A stretch of DNA of 64,000 nucleotides from Blastococcus sp. CPCC 205250 (lineage in GTDB: Bacteria; Actinomycetota; Actinomycetes; Mycobacteriales; Geodermatophilaceae), in the NCBI RefSeq assembly GCF_019799925.1, contig NZ_JABGCG010000003.1:485144-549143 (forward strand), in the 5' to 3' direction. This document shows, piece by piece, positions 34,002 to 41,768 of the stretch; within the stretch, counting starts at the first letter, position 1, and the number at the start of each line of letters is the position of its first letter. The notes under the pieces were generated by a model. The model saw only the letters and a list, made by a program, of their open reading frames with translations, was not told the DNA's origin and made no database searches. A program made the position numbers and the translations under genes.

Positions 34002-34937
34002 GTGAAGAAGCAGGTCCAGGTCACCGGCGACCACGGCATCGGCCAGATGGTCCACGTCGTCCACATGGCCGACGACGCGCAGAAGCTGCGCGAGTTCTAC
34101 GAGCGCGTCTTCGGCGGCTTCGTCTACATGGGCGTCGACGAGCCCAACTACCTGCCGGTCGAGGACCGCTACGCCACGCTGCTGATGGTCTCCGACCTGT
34201 GCATCGAGACGATGGCCCCCGCGATGCCGGTGGACACCGGCAAGCCGGTCGGCAAGTTCTACGACAAGTTCGGCACCCACCTGCACTCGGTGGGCTACAA
34301 GGTCGAGGACCTCGGGGGCCTGGTCGACCGGCTGGTCGGCAAGGGCATCTACATCGGCCGGCCCGGCGGCGGCAGGGTGGAGGGCGCCGAGCCGGGTCTG
34401 GGCTACTGCTACCCCAGCCCCCGCGACACGTTCGGCCTCATGGTCGAGCTGTGCGAGCACGACATGCCCAACGACCCCCGCGACCAGGAGACCTGGTCGT
34501 CGCTGGAGCGCATGTGGCGCAGCCACCCGCTCACCATCGAGCGCTTCTCCTACGTGACCCTGGGCGTCAAGGACCTGGACAAGGCGGTGGAGACCTACAT
34601 CGACGAGTTCCAGGCGGTCCCGGTCAAGCGCGGCGTCGACCCCGACCTGCAGGCCCGGTACGCGACCCTCCAGCTCGGCGACTGCCTCCTCGAGCTGGCC
34701 GAGCCGCAGTCCCCCGACTCCGACCTCGGCCGGCACGTCGCCCAGTGGGGCAACATGATCTACAGCCTGCGGTTCAAGGTGGCCGACCTGGACTCGGCCG
34801 AGGCGTGGCTGACGCGGCAGGGCGTGCGGTCCACCCGCGTGCGCGAGGGCCTGCTGATGACCGACCCCGAGGACTCGTTCAACGCCCCGATCTTCCTGGG
34901 CACCGAGGAGATCGAGGGCGACCCCTTCGCCGGCTGA
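34002..34937 (+). CDS. Two-domain VOC protein, tandem paralogue
   Basis: A 311-aa homologue of the preceding protein, sharing long blocks such as GDHGIGQMVHV, LREFYERV.GGFVY and SDLGRHVA.WGNM. The metal-site residues are also present: VHVVHMADD, LCIETMAP, THLHSVGY and LMVELCEH. The C-terminal domain lacks ligands. GTG 34002 follows GAGGAACCCCCA. Tandem divergence suggests either a heterodimer or two related substrates. A terminator hairpin follows at 34944. Confidence 0.87.
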   Translation: MKKQVQVTGDHGIGQMVHVVHMADDAQKLREFYERVFGGFVYMGVDEPNYLPVEDRYATLLMVSDLCIETMAPAMPVDTGKPVGKFYDKFGTHLHSVGYKVEDLGGLVDRLVGKGIYIGRPGGGRVEGAEPGLGYCYPSPRDTFGLMVELCEHDMPNDPRDQETWSSLERMWRSHPLTIERFSYVTLGVKDLDKAVETYIDEFQAVPVKRGVDPDLQARYATLQLGDCLLELAEPQSPDSDLGRHVAQWGNMIYSLRFKVADLDSAEAWLTRQGVRSTRVREGLLMTDPEDSFNAPIFLGTEEIEGDPFAG

Positions 34938-34943
34938 GCGCGG

Positions 34944-34971
34944 CCCCGCCCCGGTCACCCTCGGGGCGGGG
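34944..34971 (+). terminator. Terminator hairpin
   Basis: CCCCGCCCCG (34944-34953) pairs with CGGGGCGGGG (34962-34971) around an 8-nt loop, directly after the VOC stop. Confidence 0.65.
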
Positions 34972-34996
34972 GACCCGATCGCCGCCGCGGCGGCCC

Positions 34997-35002
34997 TAGC
35001 AT
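34997..35002 (+). promoter_or_regulatory. -10 element for a leaderless transcript
   Basis: TAGCAT ends 7 nt before GTG 35010, so the transcript would start at or next to the start codon. No ribosome site is present. Confidence 0.5.
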
Positions 35003-35009
35003 CCCCACC

Positions 35010-35381
35010 GTGCAGTCGGATCCGCGGGACGTCGTCGCCCGCTACTGGGACGCGCTCTGGCGCCGGTGTGACCTGTCCGCGGTCGAGGAGCTGTTCACCC
35101 AGCCCTACGTGCGTCACTCCGCCGCCGGCACCAGGACGCTCACCCACGCGCAGCTCGCCGACGAGTTCCGCGGCGCCTGGCGCCTGCTGCACGACCCCGA
35201 GACCACCGTCGACGACCAGGTGGCCGACGGCGACCGCGTGTGGACGCGCGCCACCACGACGGGGGTCACCCTCGACACCGGGGAGCCCTCGGTCCTGACG
35301 TGGCTGGTCGTGCACCGCGTCGCCGACGGACGGCTGGCGGAGTCCTGGAGCGCCACGATCCCGGGGACCGACTGGCGCTGA
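35010..35381 (+). CDS. SnoaL/NTF2-like cone-fold protein
   Basis: A 123-aa nuclear-transport-factor-2-like protein. It has VVARYWDALWRRCDLSAVEELFTQPYVRHSA, the polyketide-cyclase-like SnoaL start, and ends RLAESWSATIPGTDW. Such proteins are isomerases, cyclases or binding proteins. No catalytic Asp/His set is certain. It appears leaderless (-10 at 34997). It ends 8 bp from the convergent MFS gene. Confidence 0.82.
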   Translation: MQSDPRDVVARYWDALWRRCDLSAVEELFTQPYVRHSAAGTRTLTHAQLADEFRGAWRLLHDPETTVDDQVADGDRVWTRATTTGVTLDTGEPSVLTWLVVHRVADGRLAESWSATIPGTDWR

Positions 35382-35388
35382 CCCCGCG

Positions 35389-36672
35389 TCAGCCGAGGTC
35401 GCGCAGGCGCGCGGCGCCCGCCATCCGACGGCGGCCGACGAGGGCGAACGCCGCCACGCACAGCAGGACACCGGCCCCCATCCCCGCCAGCGTGGGGCGC
35501 AGGCCGATCCCGTCGGCGAGGGCACCCAGCGGGAGGGCTGCGATGCCGAAGGCCCCGAAGCTCATCATGACCAGCCCCTGGATGCGGCCGTGGAAGGCCA
35601 TGTCGGACATCCCGAGCAGCAGGGACTGGTTGACGGTCTGGAAGGCCAGCTGGGCCCCGCCCGCCAGCGCCAGGACGACGACGGCCACCCAGAACGTGGG
35701 CGCGGCGGCCAGGGCGGCCACCGCCAGGCCGAAGGCGGCCCCGGCGGCCACGAAGACGCGCAGTTCCTGACCGGTGCCCGAGCGGCGCCCCAGGAGCAGC
35801 CCGGTGACCACCGCACCGAAGGCGGAGACGGCGGAGAGGATGCCGTAGCCGGCCGAGCCCAGGTCGAACAGGTCCTCCGACACCGCGGGGAGGAACGCGA
35901 GGTAGGGCAGGCCGCACATCACGACGCCGACGCCGCACCACAGCAGCGCGGAGAGGTCGGGGCGTGCGCCCACGTAGCGGACGCCGTCGACGAGCTCCCC
36001 CAGCGGGCTCCGGCTGGACGGCTCCCCGCGCCGTCGGCCCGGTGGCATCGCCCCGGTCATGAGCAGGCCCAGGACGGCCAGGACGGCGCTCACCAGGAAC
36101 ACCGCCTCCACCCCGAAGCTCACCGACGCGACGACGATCCCGGCCACGGCCGGTCCGACCACCCTGCTGATCTCCCCGTTGACCAGGAGGAGGGAGACGG
36201 CGCCGGACACGGAGTTCCGGGGCACCACCTCGGCGAGGAACGCCATCCGGGCGGGGTTGAACAGGGCGAAGGCGACCGCCTGCAGGACGCCGGCGCCGAG
36301 CAGCATCCAGTACGCGATGACGTCGAAGGCCACCGCGAGCCCGATCCACGCGCTGCTGACGGCCAGCAGCACGATCGAGACCTGCAGCACCAGCCGCTTG
36401 GGGAAGCGGTCGGCGACGACGCCGCCCCAGGGCGTCGCCACGAGCATCGCCACGCCGAAGGCGAGCAGCACCCCGCCGAGGGCGGCGTTGGAGCCGGTGA
36501 GCCGGAACGCGAGCCAGCCGCGCGCGATGCTCTGCGCCATCACGCCGAGGAACACCAGCGTGGCGTTGAGGTAGAGGACGGCGAACGGCCGGATGCGGAG
36601 GATGGCCATCGGCCGCAGGGGTGCCGCGGACACCGCGGTCGCGGCGACGGCGCCGTCCGTCTCGCCGGTCAT
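35389..36672 (-). CDS. MFS transporter (EntS/MFS_3-type exporter)
   Basis: A 427-aa membrane protein with about 12 hydrophobic segments. The start FAVLYLNATLVFLGVMAQSIARGWLAFRL and the loop ATPWGGVVADRFPKRLVL are typical of the EntS/DHA3-type drug or siderophore exporters. ATG 36672 lies in a divergent region with the MoxR gene. The substrate is unknown. No operon partner is obvious. Confidence 0.9.
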   Translation of the reverse strand: MTGETDGAVAATAVSAAPLRPMAILRIRPFAVLYLNATLVFLGVMAQSIARGWLAFRLTGSNAALGGVLLAFGVAMLVATPWGGVVADRFPKRLVLQVSIVLLAVSSAWIGLAVAFDVIAYWMLLGAGVLQAVAFALFNPARMAFLAEVVPRNSVSGAVSLLLVNGEISRVVGPAVAGIVVASVSFGVEAVFLVSAVLAVLGLLMTGAMPPGRRRGEPSSRSPLGELVDGVRYVGARPDLSALLWCGVGVVMCGLPYLAFLPAVSEDLFDLGSAGYGILSAVSAFGAVVTGLLLGRRSGTGQELRVFVAAGAAFGLAVAALAAAPTFWVAVVVLALAGGAQLAFQTVNQSLLLGMSDMAFHGRIQGLVMMSFGAFGIAALPLGALADGIGLRPTLAGMGAGVLLCVAAFALVGRRRMAGAARLRDLG

Positions 36673-36800
36673 GGTGCCTCGCAGGCGGATGGGGGGGTGC
36701 TGCCCGGATCGCCGCCTCCGGGGAGCCCTTCGACACGAGAGTCATAACATGGTCGAACGACGGCGGCCGGGCTCCGGGCGCGCCGCGGCGAGGAGGACAC

Positions 36801-37835
36801 GTGGGAACCACCGCCGAGCGACCCGACGAGACGCTCGATGCCGACCGCGACGCCGGGCTGCCCGGCCCGGACACCGTCATCACCGGCTCCCGGGTGGGGG
36901 CCGCCGACGGCGCCTCGGTGCGCGACATCCGGCGGCGCGTGGCGCGTCACCTCGTCGGCCGGGACCGCGAGCTGGACCTGCTGCTGGCCAGCGTCTCCGC
37001 CGGGCGCGACGTGCTGCTCGAGGGCCCGCCGGGTACGTCGAAGTCGACGCTGCTGCGCTCGATCACCACCGAGTGGGGCATCCCCCTGCTGTTCGTCGAG
37101 GGCAACGCCGACCTCACGCCCACCCGCCTGGTGGGCCACCACAGCCCCGCCCGGGTGCTGCGCGAGGACTACACCGCCGACAACTTCGTGGCCGGTCCCC
37201 TCGTCGAGGCCATGCGCTCCGGCGGCTTCCTCTACGTCGAGGAGTTCAACCGGGCGCCCGAGGACACGCTCAACACGCTGCTCACCGCGATGGCCGAGCG
37301 GCGCATCGCCGTGCCCCGGGTCGGCACGGTGGAGGCGCTGCCCTCGTTCCGCGTGGTCGCCTCGATGAACCCCTACGACAACATCGGCACGACCCGGCTG
37401 TCGACGTCGGTGTACGACCGGCTGTGCCGGCTGGCCATCGACTACCAGGACGCCGAGGCCGAGCGCGGCATCGTGGGCCGGCGCACCGGCGTGGAGTCCC
37501 CGCGGCTGATCGCCGACGCCGTCGCCCTGACCCGGGCCACCCGGGAGCGCGACGACGTGCGGCAGGGCAGCAGCGTCCGCGGGGCGATCGACCTCGCGCT
37601 GGTCGCCGCGCAGCTGGCCACGATGCGGACGGTCCCGCTGCCCGACGAGCCGTCGGTGGCCCCTCCGCGCGGCCTGCCCGAGGCCTACACGGCCGTGGTG
37701 CTCGACGCACTCATGCTCGCGCTGTCGGGGCGGATCTTCCTCGACGAGGCGCTGGAGTCCACCCCGGAGACCGTCCTGAAGGAGATCTGGGAGGACCACT
37801 TCGTCCTGCACCCCTCGGCGGCCGACCCCGGTTGA
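36801..37835 (+). CDS. MoxR-family AAA+ ATPase
   Basis: A 344-aa AAA+ ATPase of the MoxR type, chaperone-like in assembly of metal or multi-protein enzymes. Walker A is LLEGPPGTSKSTLL and Walker B is FLYVEEFNRAPED. The sensor region is VVASMNPYDNIGTTRLSTSVYDR. GTG 36801 has a perfect AGGAGG 5 nt upstream. The frame is open for 60 codons upstream without resemblance. The partner VWA protein follows in the same frame after the TGA at 37833. Confidence 0.93.
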   Translation: MGTTAERPDETLDADRDAGLPGPDTVITGSRVGAADGASVRDIRRRVARHLVGRDRELDLLLASVSAGRDVLLEGPPGTSKSTLLRSITTEWGIPLLFVEGNADLTPTRLVGHHSPARVLREDYTADNFVAGPLVEAMRSGGFLYVEEFNRAPEDTLNTLLTAMAERRIAVPRVGTVEALPSFRVVASMNPYDNIGTTRLSTSVYDRLCRLAIDYQDAEAERGIVGRRTGVESPRLIADAVALTRATRERDDVRQGSSVRGAIDLALVAAQLATMRTVPLPDEPSVAPPRGLPEAYTAVVLDALMLALSGRIFLDEALESTPETVLKEIWEDHFVLHPSAADPG

Positions 37836-37841
37836 AGGACG

Positions 37842-38834
37842 ATCGCCGCCGACTCCCCCGTCGAGCGGCGCTCCGGTGACCGGCGGGAGGGGCCCCGGGG
37901 CACGCGGCCGCTCAAGCGCAAGCCCAAGCAGCTGACCGAGCAGCCCTCGCTGTTCACCCCGAGCTCCGGCGGCGGCGGGCTGACCCTCACCGGCGGTGAC
38001 CGCCGCCGCCTCCGGCAGGGGGCCACCCCCCCGGGCCGCACCGCCCGGGGGGCGACCGACGAGGACGGCACGGTCATCGCCCTGGCCGACCTCGCGGCCG
38101 CCGACGCCGCCGAGGCGCGGGTGCGCCAGCGGGCCCGGGAGATCGCCCGCCGGCTCGCCGTGGCCCGGCCGCCGCGCGAGCGCCGGCCCCGGCGCGGGGT
38201 GGGCGAGCTGACCAGCCTGCCGTGGAGCGGCGGCTCGGACGAGCTCGACCTCGAGCGCACGCTCGACGCGCTCGTGGCCAAGCCGCTGCCCGACGACGAC
38301 GACGTCGTCGTCCGGGAGCGGGTGCGCCGCCGGCGCTCCGTCGTCCTCGTGGTCGACGTCTCCGGGTCCATGCGGGGCGAGCGGATCCGGACCGCCGCCG
38401 CGACCGTGGGGGCGCTGACCGGGGAGCTGTCCCGTGACCGGCTGTCGGTCGTCGCGTTCTGGTCCGACGCCGCGGTGCTCGTCCGGATGGGCGAGCCCGC
38501 CGATCCGGCCACGGTGCTCGACCTGCTCGTGCGGATGCCCGCCCAGGGCCTGACGAACGTGTCGTTCGCGCTGGAGACGGCGGGGGCCCAGCTCGCCGGG
38601 GTCCCGGCCCGCGACGGGCGCGTGCTGCTGCTGTCGGACTGCGTGCACAACGCCGGCCCCGACCCGCGGCTGGTGGCCGCCCGGCTGCCGCGGCTCGACG
38701 TCCTCCTGGACACCACCGGGGAGGACGACGTCGACCTCGGCCGGGACCTCGCCCGTGCCGGACGCGGCCGCTGCCGGCTGGTCGCCGGTCACCGCGAGGT
38801 GGCCGCCGCGCTCACGTCCGTCTTCGCCCCCTGA
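37842..38834 (+). CDS. VWA domain-containing protein, MoxR partner, start codon unclear
   Basis: The von Willebrand A domain covers the C-terminal 170 residues, with a MIDAS motif VVDVSGSMRG, Thr in QGLTNVSFAL and Asp in LLLSDCVHNAG. The frame upstream is coding-like back to the MoxR stop (37833-37835), with a strong third-position GC bias and an Arg/Lys-rich stretch GTRPLKRKPKQLTEQPSLF. It contains no ATG, GTG or TTG before GTG 38121. ATC 37842 after AAGGACG is one possible start, CTG 37932 another, and GTG 38121 would cut off 93 residues. I give the long form with that caution. Confidence 0.7.
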   Translation: MAADSPVERRSGDRREGPRGTRPLKRKPKQLTEQPSLFTPSSGGGGLTLTGGDRRRLRQGATPPGRTARGATDEDGTVIALADLAAADAAEARVRQRAREIARRLAVARPPRERRPRRGVGELTSLPWSGGSDELDLERTLDALVAKPLPDDDDVVVRERVRRRRSVVLVVDVSGSMRGERIRTAAATVGALTGELSRDRLSVVAFWSDAAVLVRMGEPADPATVLDLLVRMPAQGLTNVSFALETAGAQLAGVPARDGRVLLLSDCVHNAGPDPRLVAARLPRLDVLLDTTGEDDVDLGRDLARAGRGRCRLVAGHREVAAALTSVFAP

Positions 38835-38841
38835 GTCAGGA

Positions 38842-38892
38842 CCTCCTCTCCCCCCACGCCTCGCACGCTCGGCGCGGGCCCCTGAGAGGAGG
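38842..38892. terminator. Possible bidirectional terminator
   Basis: CCTCCTCTC (38842-38850) and GAGAGGAGG (38884-38892) are perfectly complementary with a 33-nt GC-rich loop between convergent genes. Confidence 0.45.
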
Positions 38893-38905
38893 CCGTTCCA
38901 CCACC

Positions 38906-39343
38906 TCACCCGCGGGACGCGCCGAGCTTCCGGAAGTCCCAGCTGACCAGCTTCTCCGGGGTGATCCGCAGCCACGCGTGCCGCCCGTCGGGGGTGTAGA
39001 CGTCGGTGCCGGCGTACTTGCGGGCGAACGCCTGCTCGACGGGGGCGAGCTCGACGTGCGCGTCGGTGCCGCGCGGCACCTCCCCCACCGGCTCGGCGCG
39101 GCCGGTGACCTCCACGCCGCGCAGCTCGGTGTACTCCGTCCCGGCGTCGACGACCACGGCCACCCGCGGGTCCCGGGCCAGGTCGGTCCAGCGCTGGCTG
39201 CGGGTCAGCGAGTTCAGCCAGAGGGCGGCGCCGTCCCACACGAACCACAGCGGCGCCACGTGCGGCCGCCCGTCGCCGCCGACGGTCGCCACCCGGCAGG
39301 TGCGCTCGGCGGCGAGGAAGGCGTCGACCTCCTCGCCGGTCAT
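38906..39343 (-). CDS. Pyridoxamine 5'-phosphate oxidase-fold (PPOX class) protein
   Basis: A 145-aa split-barrel flavin/F420-type protein. It has RTCRVATVGGDGRPHVAPLWFVWDG, RSQRWTDLARDPRVAVVVDAG and GVEVTGRAEPVGE, the usual PPOX blocks. Cofactor (FMN or F420) and substrate cannot be decided from these motifs. ATG 39343 starts 38 bp after folE stops, on the same strand, so the two may be co-transcribed. Confidence 0.88.
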   Translation of the reverse strand: MTGEEVDAFLAAERTCRVATVGGDGRPHVAPLWFVWDGAALWLNSLTRSQRWTDLARDPRVAVVVDAGTEYTELRGVEVTGRAEPVGEVPRGTDAHVELAPVEQAFARKYAGTDVYTPDGRHAWLRITPEKLVSWDFRKLGASRG

Positions 39344-39381
39344 GGCGATGGACCGCCCGCGGCGCTGGCCGGCCGGCCCGG

Positions 39382-39987
39382 TCACCGGCCCAGCACCAGG
39401 GACATGGCCTCGGCGCGCGTGGCCGCGCTGTCCCGGAACAGGCCGCGCACCGCCGAGGTCGTCGTCACCGCCCCGGGCTTGCGGATGCCGCGCATGCCCA
39501 TGCACAGGTGCTCGGCCTGGATGACCACCAGCGCCCCGCGCGGCTTGAGGACGTCGTGCAGCGCGTCGGCGATCTGCCGGGTCATCCGCTCCTGGACCTG
39601 CGGCCGGCGGGCGTACACGTCCACCAGCCGCGCGAGCTTCGACAGCCCGGTCACCCGCCCGTCCTCGGAGGGGATGTACGCGATGTGCGCGACGCCGTGG
39701 AAGGGGACCAGGTGGTGCTCGCACGTCGAGTACATGGGGATGTCCTTCACGAGGACGAGCTCGTCGTGGTCCTCCTCGAACGTCGTCGCCAGGACCTCGG
39801 CGGGGTCCTGCCCGAGACCGCCGAAGGTCTCGGCGTAGGCGCGCGCGACGCGGCCGGGGGTGTCCCGCAGGCCGGGGCGGTCCGGGTCCTCCCCCACGGC
39901 GAGCAGCAGCTCGCGGACGGCGGCCTCGGCGCGGGCGGCGTCGAACGGCAGCCGCCGCCCGCCCCCGGGCACGTCGGTCGGGCTCAT
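39382..39987 (-). CDS. folE: GTP cyclohydrolase I
   Basis: A 201-aa FolE that converts GTP to 7,8-dihydroneopterin triphosphate, the first step to folate and tetrahydrobiopterin. The zinc and active-site motif is [17 protein letters not shown], followed by [21 protein letters not shown]. The second zinc Cys is in [10 protein letters not shown]. The C-terminus [13 protein letters not shown] is complete. Actinobacteria often keep folE with folP and ftsH, so its isolation here from other folate genes suggests a second copy or a rearranged locus. Confidence 0.96.
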   Translation of the reverse strand: MSPTDVPGGGRRLPFDAARAEAAVRELLLAVGEDPDRPGLRDTPGRVARAYAETFGGLGQDPAEVLATTFEEDHDELVLVKDIPMYSTCEHHLVPFHGVAHIAYIPSEDGRVTGLSKLARLVDVYARRPQVQERMTRQIADALHDVLKPRGALVVIQAEHLCMGMRGIRKPGAVTTTSAVRGLFRDSAATRAEAMSLVLGR

Positions 39988-40102
39988 GGGTGCCTCCTCG
40001 GCATCGCGGCGCCGGCGGGGTCGGGCCCCCGGCGCGGTTCGGCGTACGGCATACCAGAGCCGGCGGACCGTCCCGGCTCCCCGCGGGCGGGCGCAGACGG
40101 CG

Positions 40103-40135
40103 ACGGCCCGCCGGGAGGTGCTCCCGGCGGGCCGT
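40103..40135 (-). terminator. Strong terminator of the liv operon
   Basis: ACGGCCCGCCGGGAG pairs perfectly (15 bp) with CTCCCGGCGGGCCGT around a 3-nt loop, 24 nt after the livF-type stop. Confidence 0.8.
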
Positions 40136-40158
40136 GCGCAGGTGTCCCGCAGGGGGGG

Positions 40159-40902
40159 TCAGGCCGCCGTCGCTCCGCCGAGGTAGGCGTGCAGCAGCTC
40201 CTCGCCGGCCTCGTCGGCGCGACCGGCCCACGTGACGCTGCCGCGCTGCAGGATGATCGCCTGGTCGGCGAAGCCCAGCGCCCGGCTGGCGAACTGCTCG
40301 ATCATCAGCACCGCGACCCCGGCGTCGCGCATCCGGCCGATGCTCTCGAACACCACGTCGACGAGCTTGGGCGCCAGCCCCAGGGACATCTCGTCGGCGA
40401 TGACCAGCTTCGGCGAGACCATCAGCGCCCGCGCCAGCGACAGCATCTGCTGCTCACCGCCGGAGAGCGTGCCCGCCAGCTGCCGGCGCCGCTGGCCGAG
40501 GACGGGGAACAGCGTGAAGGCGCGCTCCAGGCACTCCTCCTTACTGCCCTTCTCGGTGGTCAGCGCCATCCGGAGGTTCTCCAGCACGGTGAGCCCGGGG
40601 AAGACCCCGCGGCCCTCGGGCATGTGGATGAGACCGGCCCGGCGGATCCGGGTCGGCGACCACTTGGTGATGTCCTTGCCGTCGAAGACGATCCGCCCGC
40701 CGCAGGAGGGGACCAGCCCGGACACCGCCCGCGCCAGGGTGCTCTTGCCCGCGCCGTTGGACCCGAGGACGGCGAGCGTGCCGTTGACCGGGATGTCGAT
40801 CGTGACGTCGAACAGCGACTGGGCCGCGCCGTACCGGACGGCCAGGCCCTCGACCCGCAGCAGCGACGTCGACCCCACCGACACGGACTCGCTCGTGGTC
40901 AC
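40159..40902 (-). CDS. livF: Branched-chain amino acid-type ABC transporter ATP-binding protein (LivF-like)
   Basis: A 247-aa ABC ATPase. Walker A is LGSNGAGKSTLAR, the signature is TLSGGEQQMLSLARAL, Walker B is PKLVIADEMSLGLAP, and the H-loop region is VLMIEQFASRAL. EMSLGLAP with EQ is typical of LivF. GTG 40902 overlaps the LivG-like stop by 4 bp. It powers import through the fused permease at 41765. The substrate could be branched-chain amino acids, amides or short acids. Confidence 0.92.
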   Translation of the reverse strand: MTTSESVSVGSTSLLRVEGLAVRYGAAQSLFDVTIDIPVNGTLAVLGSNGAGKSTLARAVSGLVPSCGGRIVFDGKDITKWSPTRIRRAGLIHMPEGRGVFPGLTVLENLRMALTTEKGSKEECLERAFTLFPVLGQRRRQLAGTLSGGEQQMLSLARALMVSPKLVIADEMSLGLAPKLVDVVFESIGRMRDAGVAVLMIEQFASRALGFADQAIILQRGSVTWAGRADEAGEELLHAYLGGATAA

Positions 40903-41768
40903 GCCAGCTCCCCCTGCTCGATCTCGGCCTCTGCGCGCTGCACGGCCGGCTTCTCGATCTCCTCGCCCAGGTACGCCGCGCGGACCGCGGGGTCCCGGCG
41001 GACCTCGGCCGGCGTGCCGCCGGCGATCTTGACGCCGAAGTCCAGGACGTGGACGGCGTCGGACATGCCGAGGACCAGTTCCACGTCGTGCTCGACCATC
41101 AGCAGCGAGACGCCGTGGTCGCGGACCACCGACTTGAGCACCTCGGCCACCTCCTCGGTCTCCCGGACGTCCAGTCCCGAGGACGGCTCGTCGAGCAGCA
41201 GCACCCGCGGCTCGCGGGCGAGCGCCCGGGCGATCTCCAGCAGCCGCGCGGAGCCCAGCGGCAGGCCGGCGGCCGGGAGGTGCTGGATGCCGCCCAGCTG
41301 CAGCGACTCGACGAGCTCGTCGACCCGCGCGTCCTCCGCCTTGGGCGACTTCGCGAAGCCGCGGAAGCTGAGCAGGTCGGTCCAGATCCGGCTCTTGGCG
41401 TTCTTCATCCGGTACGCGAGCACCAGGTGCTCGCGGACGGTGAGCGAGGAGAACAGCTCGGGGTGCTGGAACGTGCGCGCCAGTCCTCGCGCGGCCCGCT
41501 TCTGCGGCGAGGTGCCGGTGACGTCCTCGCCGTCCATGAACACCTTGCCGGCCGTGGGCCGCAGCAGGCCCGACAGCACGGCGAACAGCGTGCTCTTGCC
41601 CGCCCCGTTGGGGCCGACCAGCCCGACGATCTGCTGGCTGCCGACCGCGAGGTCGACGTCCTTGTTGGCCACCAGGCCGCCGAACCGGACGGTGACCCCG
41701 CGCGCCTCCAGTCGGGGCGCCCCGGTGTCGGGCGCGGCCGCCTCCGGCGCGTGCAGTGCGGTGCTCAT
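40899..41768 (-). CDS. livG: Branched-chain amino acid-type ABC transporter ATP-binding protein (LivG-like)
   Basis: A 289-aa ABC ATPase. Walker A is GPNGAGKSTLFAVLSG, the signature region is LPLGSARLLEIARAL, Walker B is RVLLLDEPSSGLD and the H-loop is LLMVEHDVELVLG. The long insertion with RTFQHPELFSSLTVREHLVLAY is typical of LivG. The extension at the C-terminus is Glu-rich. It overlaps the permease gene by ATGA (41765-41768). Order permease-G-F is the usual liv order. Confidence 0.93.
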   Translation of the reverse strand: MSTALHAPEAAAPDTGAPRLEARGVTVRFGGLVANKDVDLAVGSQQIVGLVGPNGAGKSTLFAVLSGLLRPTAGKVFMDGEDVTGTSPQKRAARGLARTFQHPELFSSLTVREHLVLAYRMKNAKSRIWTDLLSFRGFAKSPKAEDARVDELVESLQLGGIQHLPAAGLPLGSARLLEIARALAREPRVLLLDEPSSGLDVRETEEVAEVLKSVVRDHGVSLLMVEHDVELVLGMSDAVHVLDFGVKIAGGTPAEVRRDPAVRAAYLGEEIEKPAVQRAEAEIEQGELA

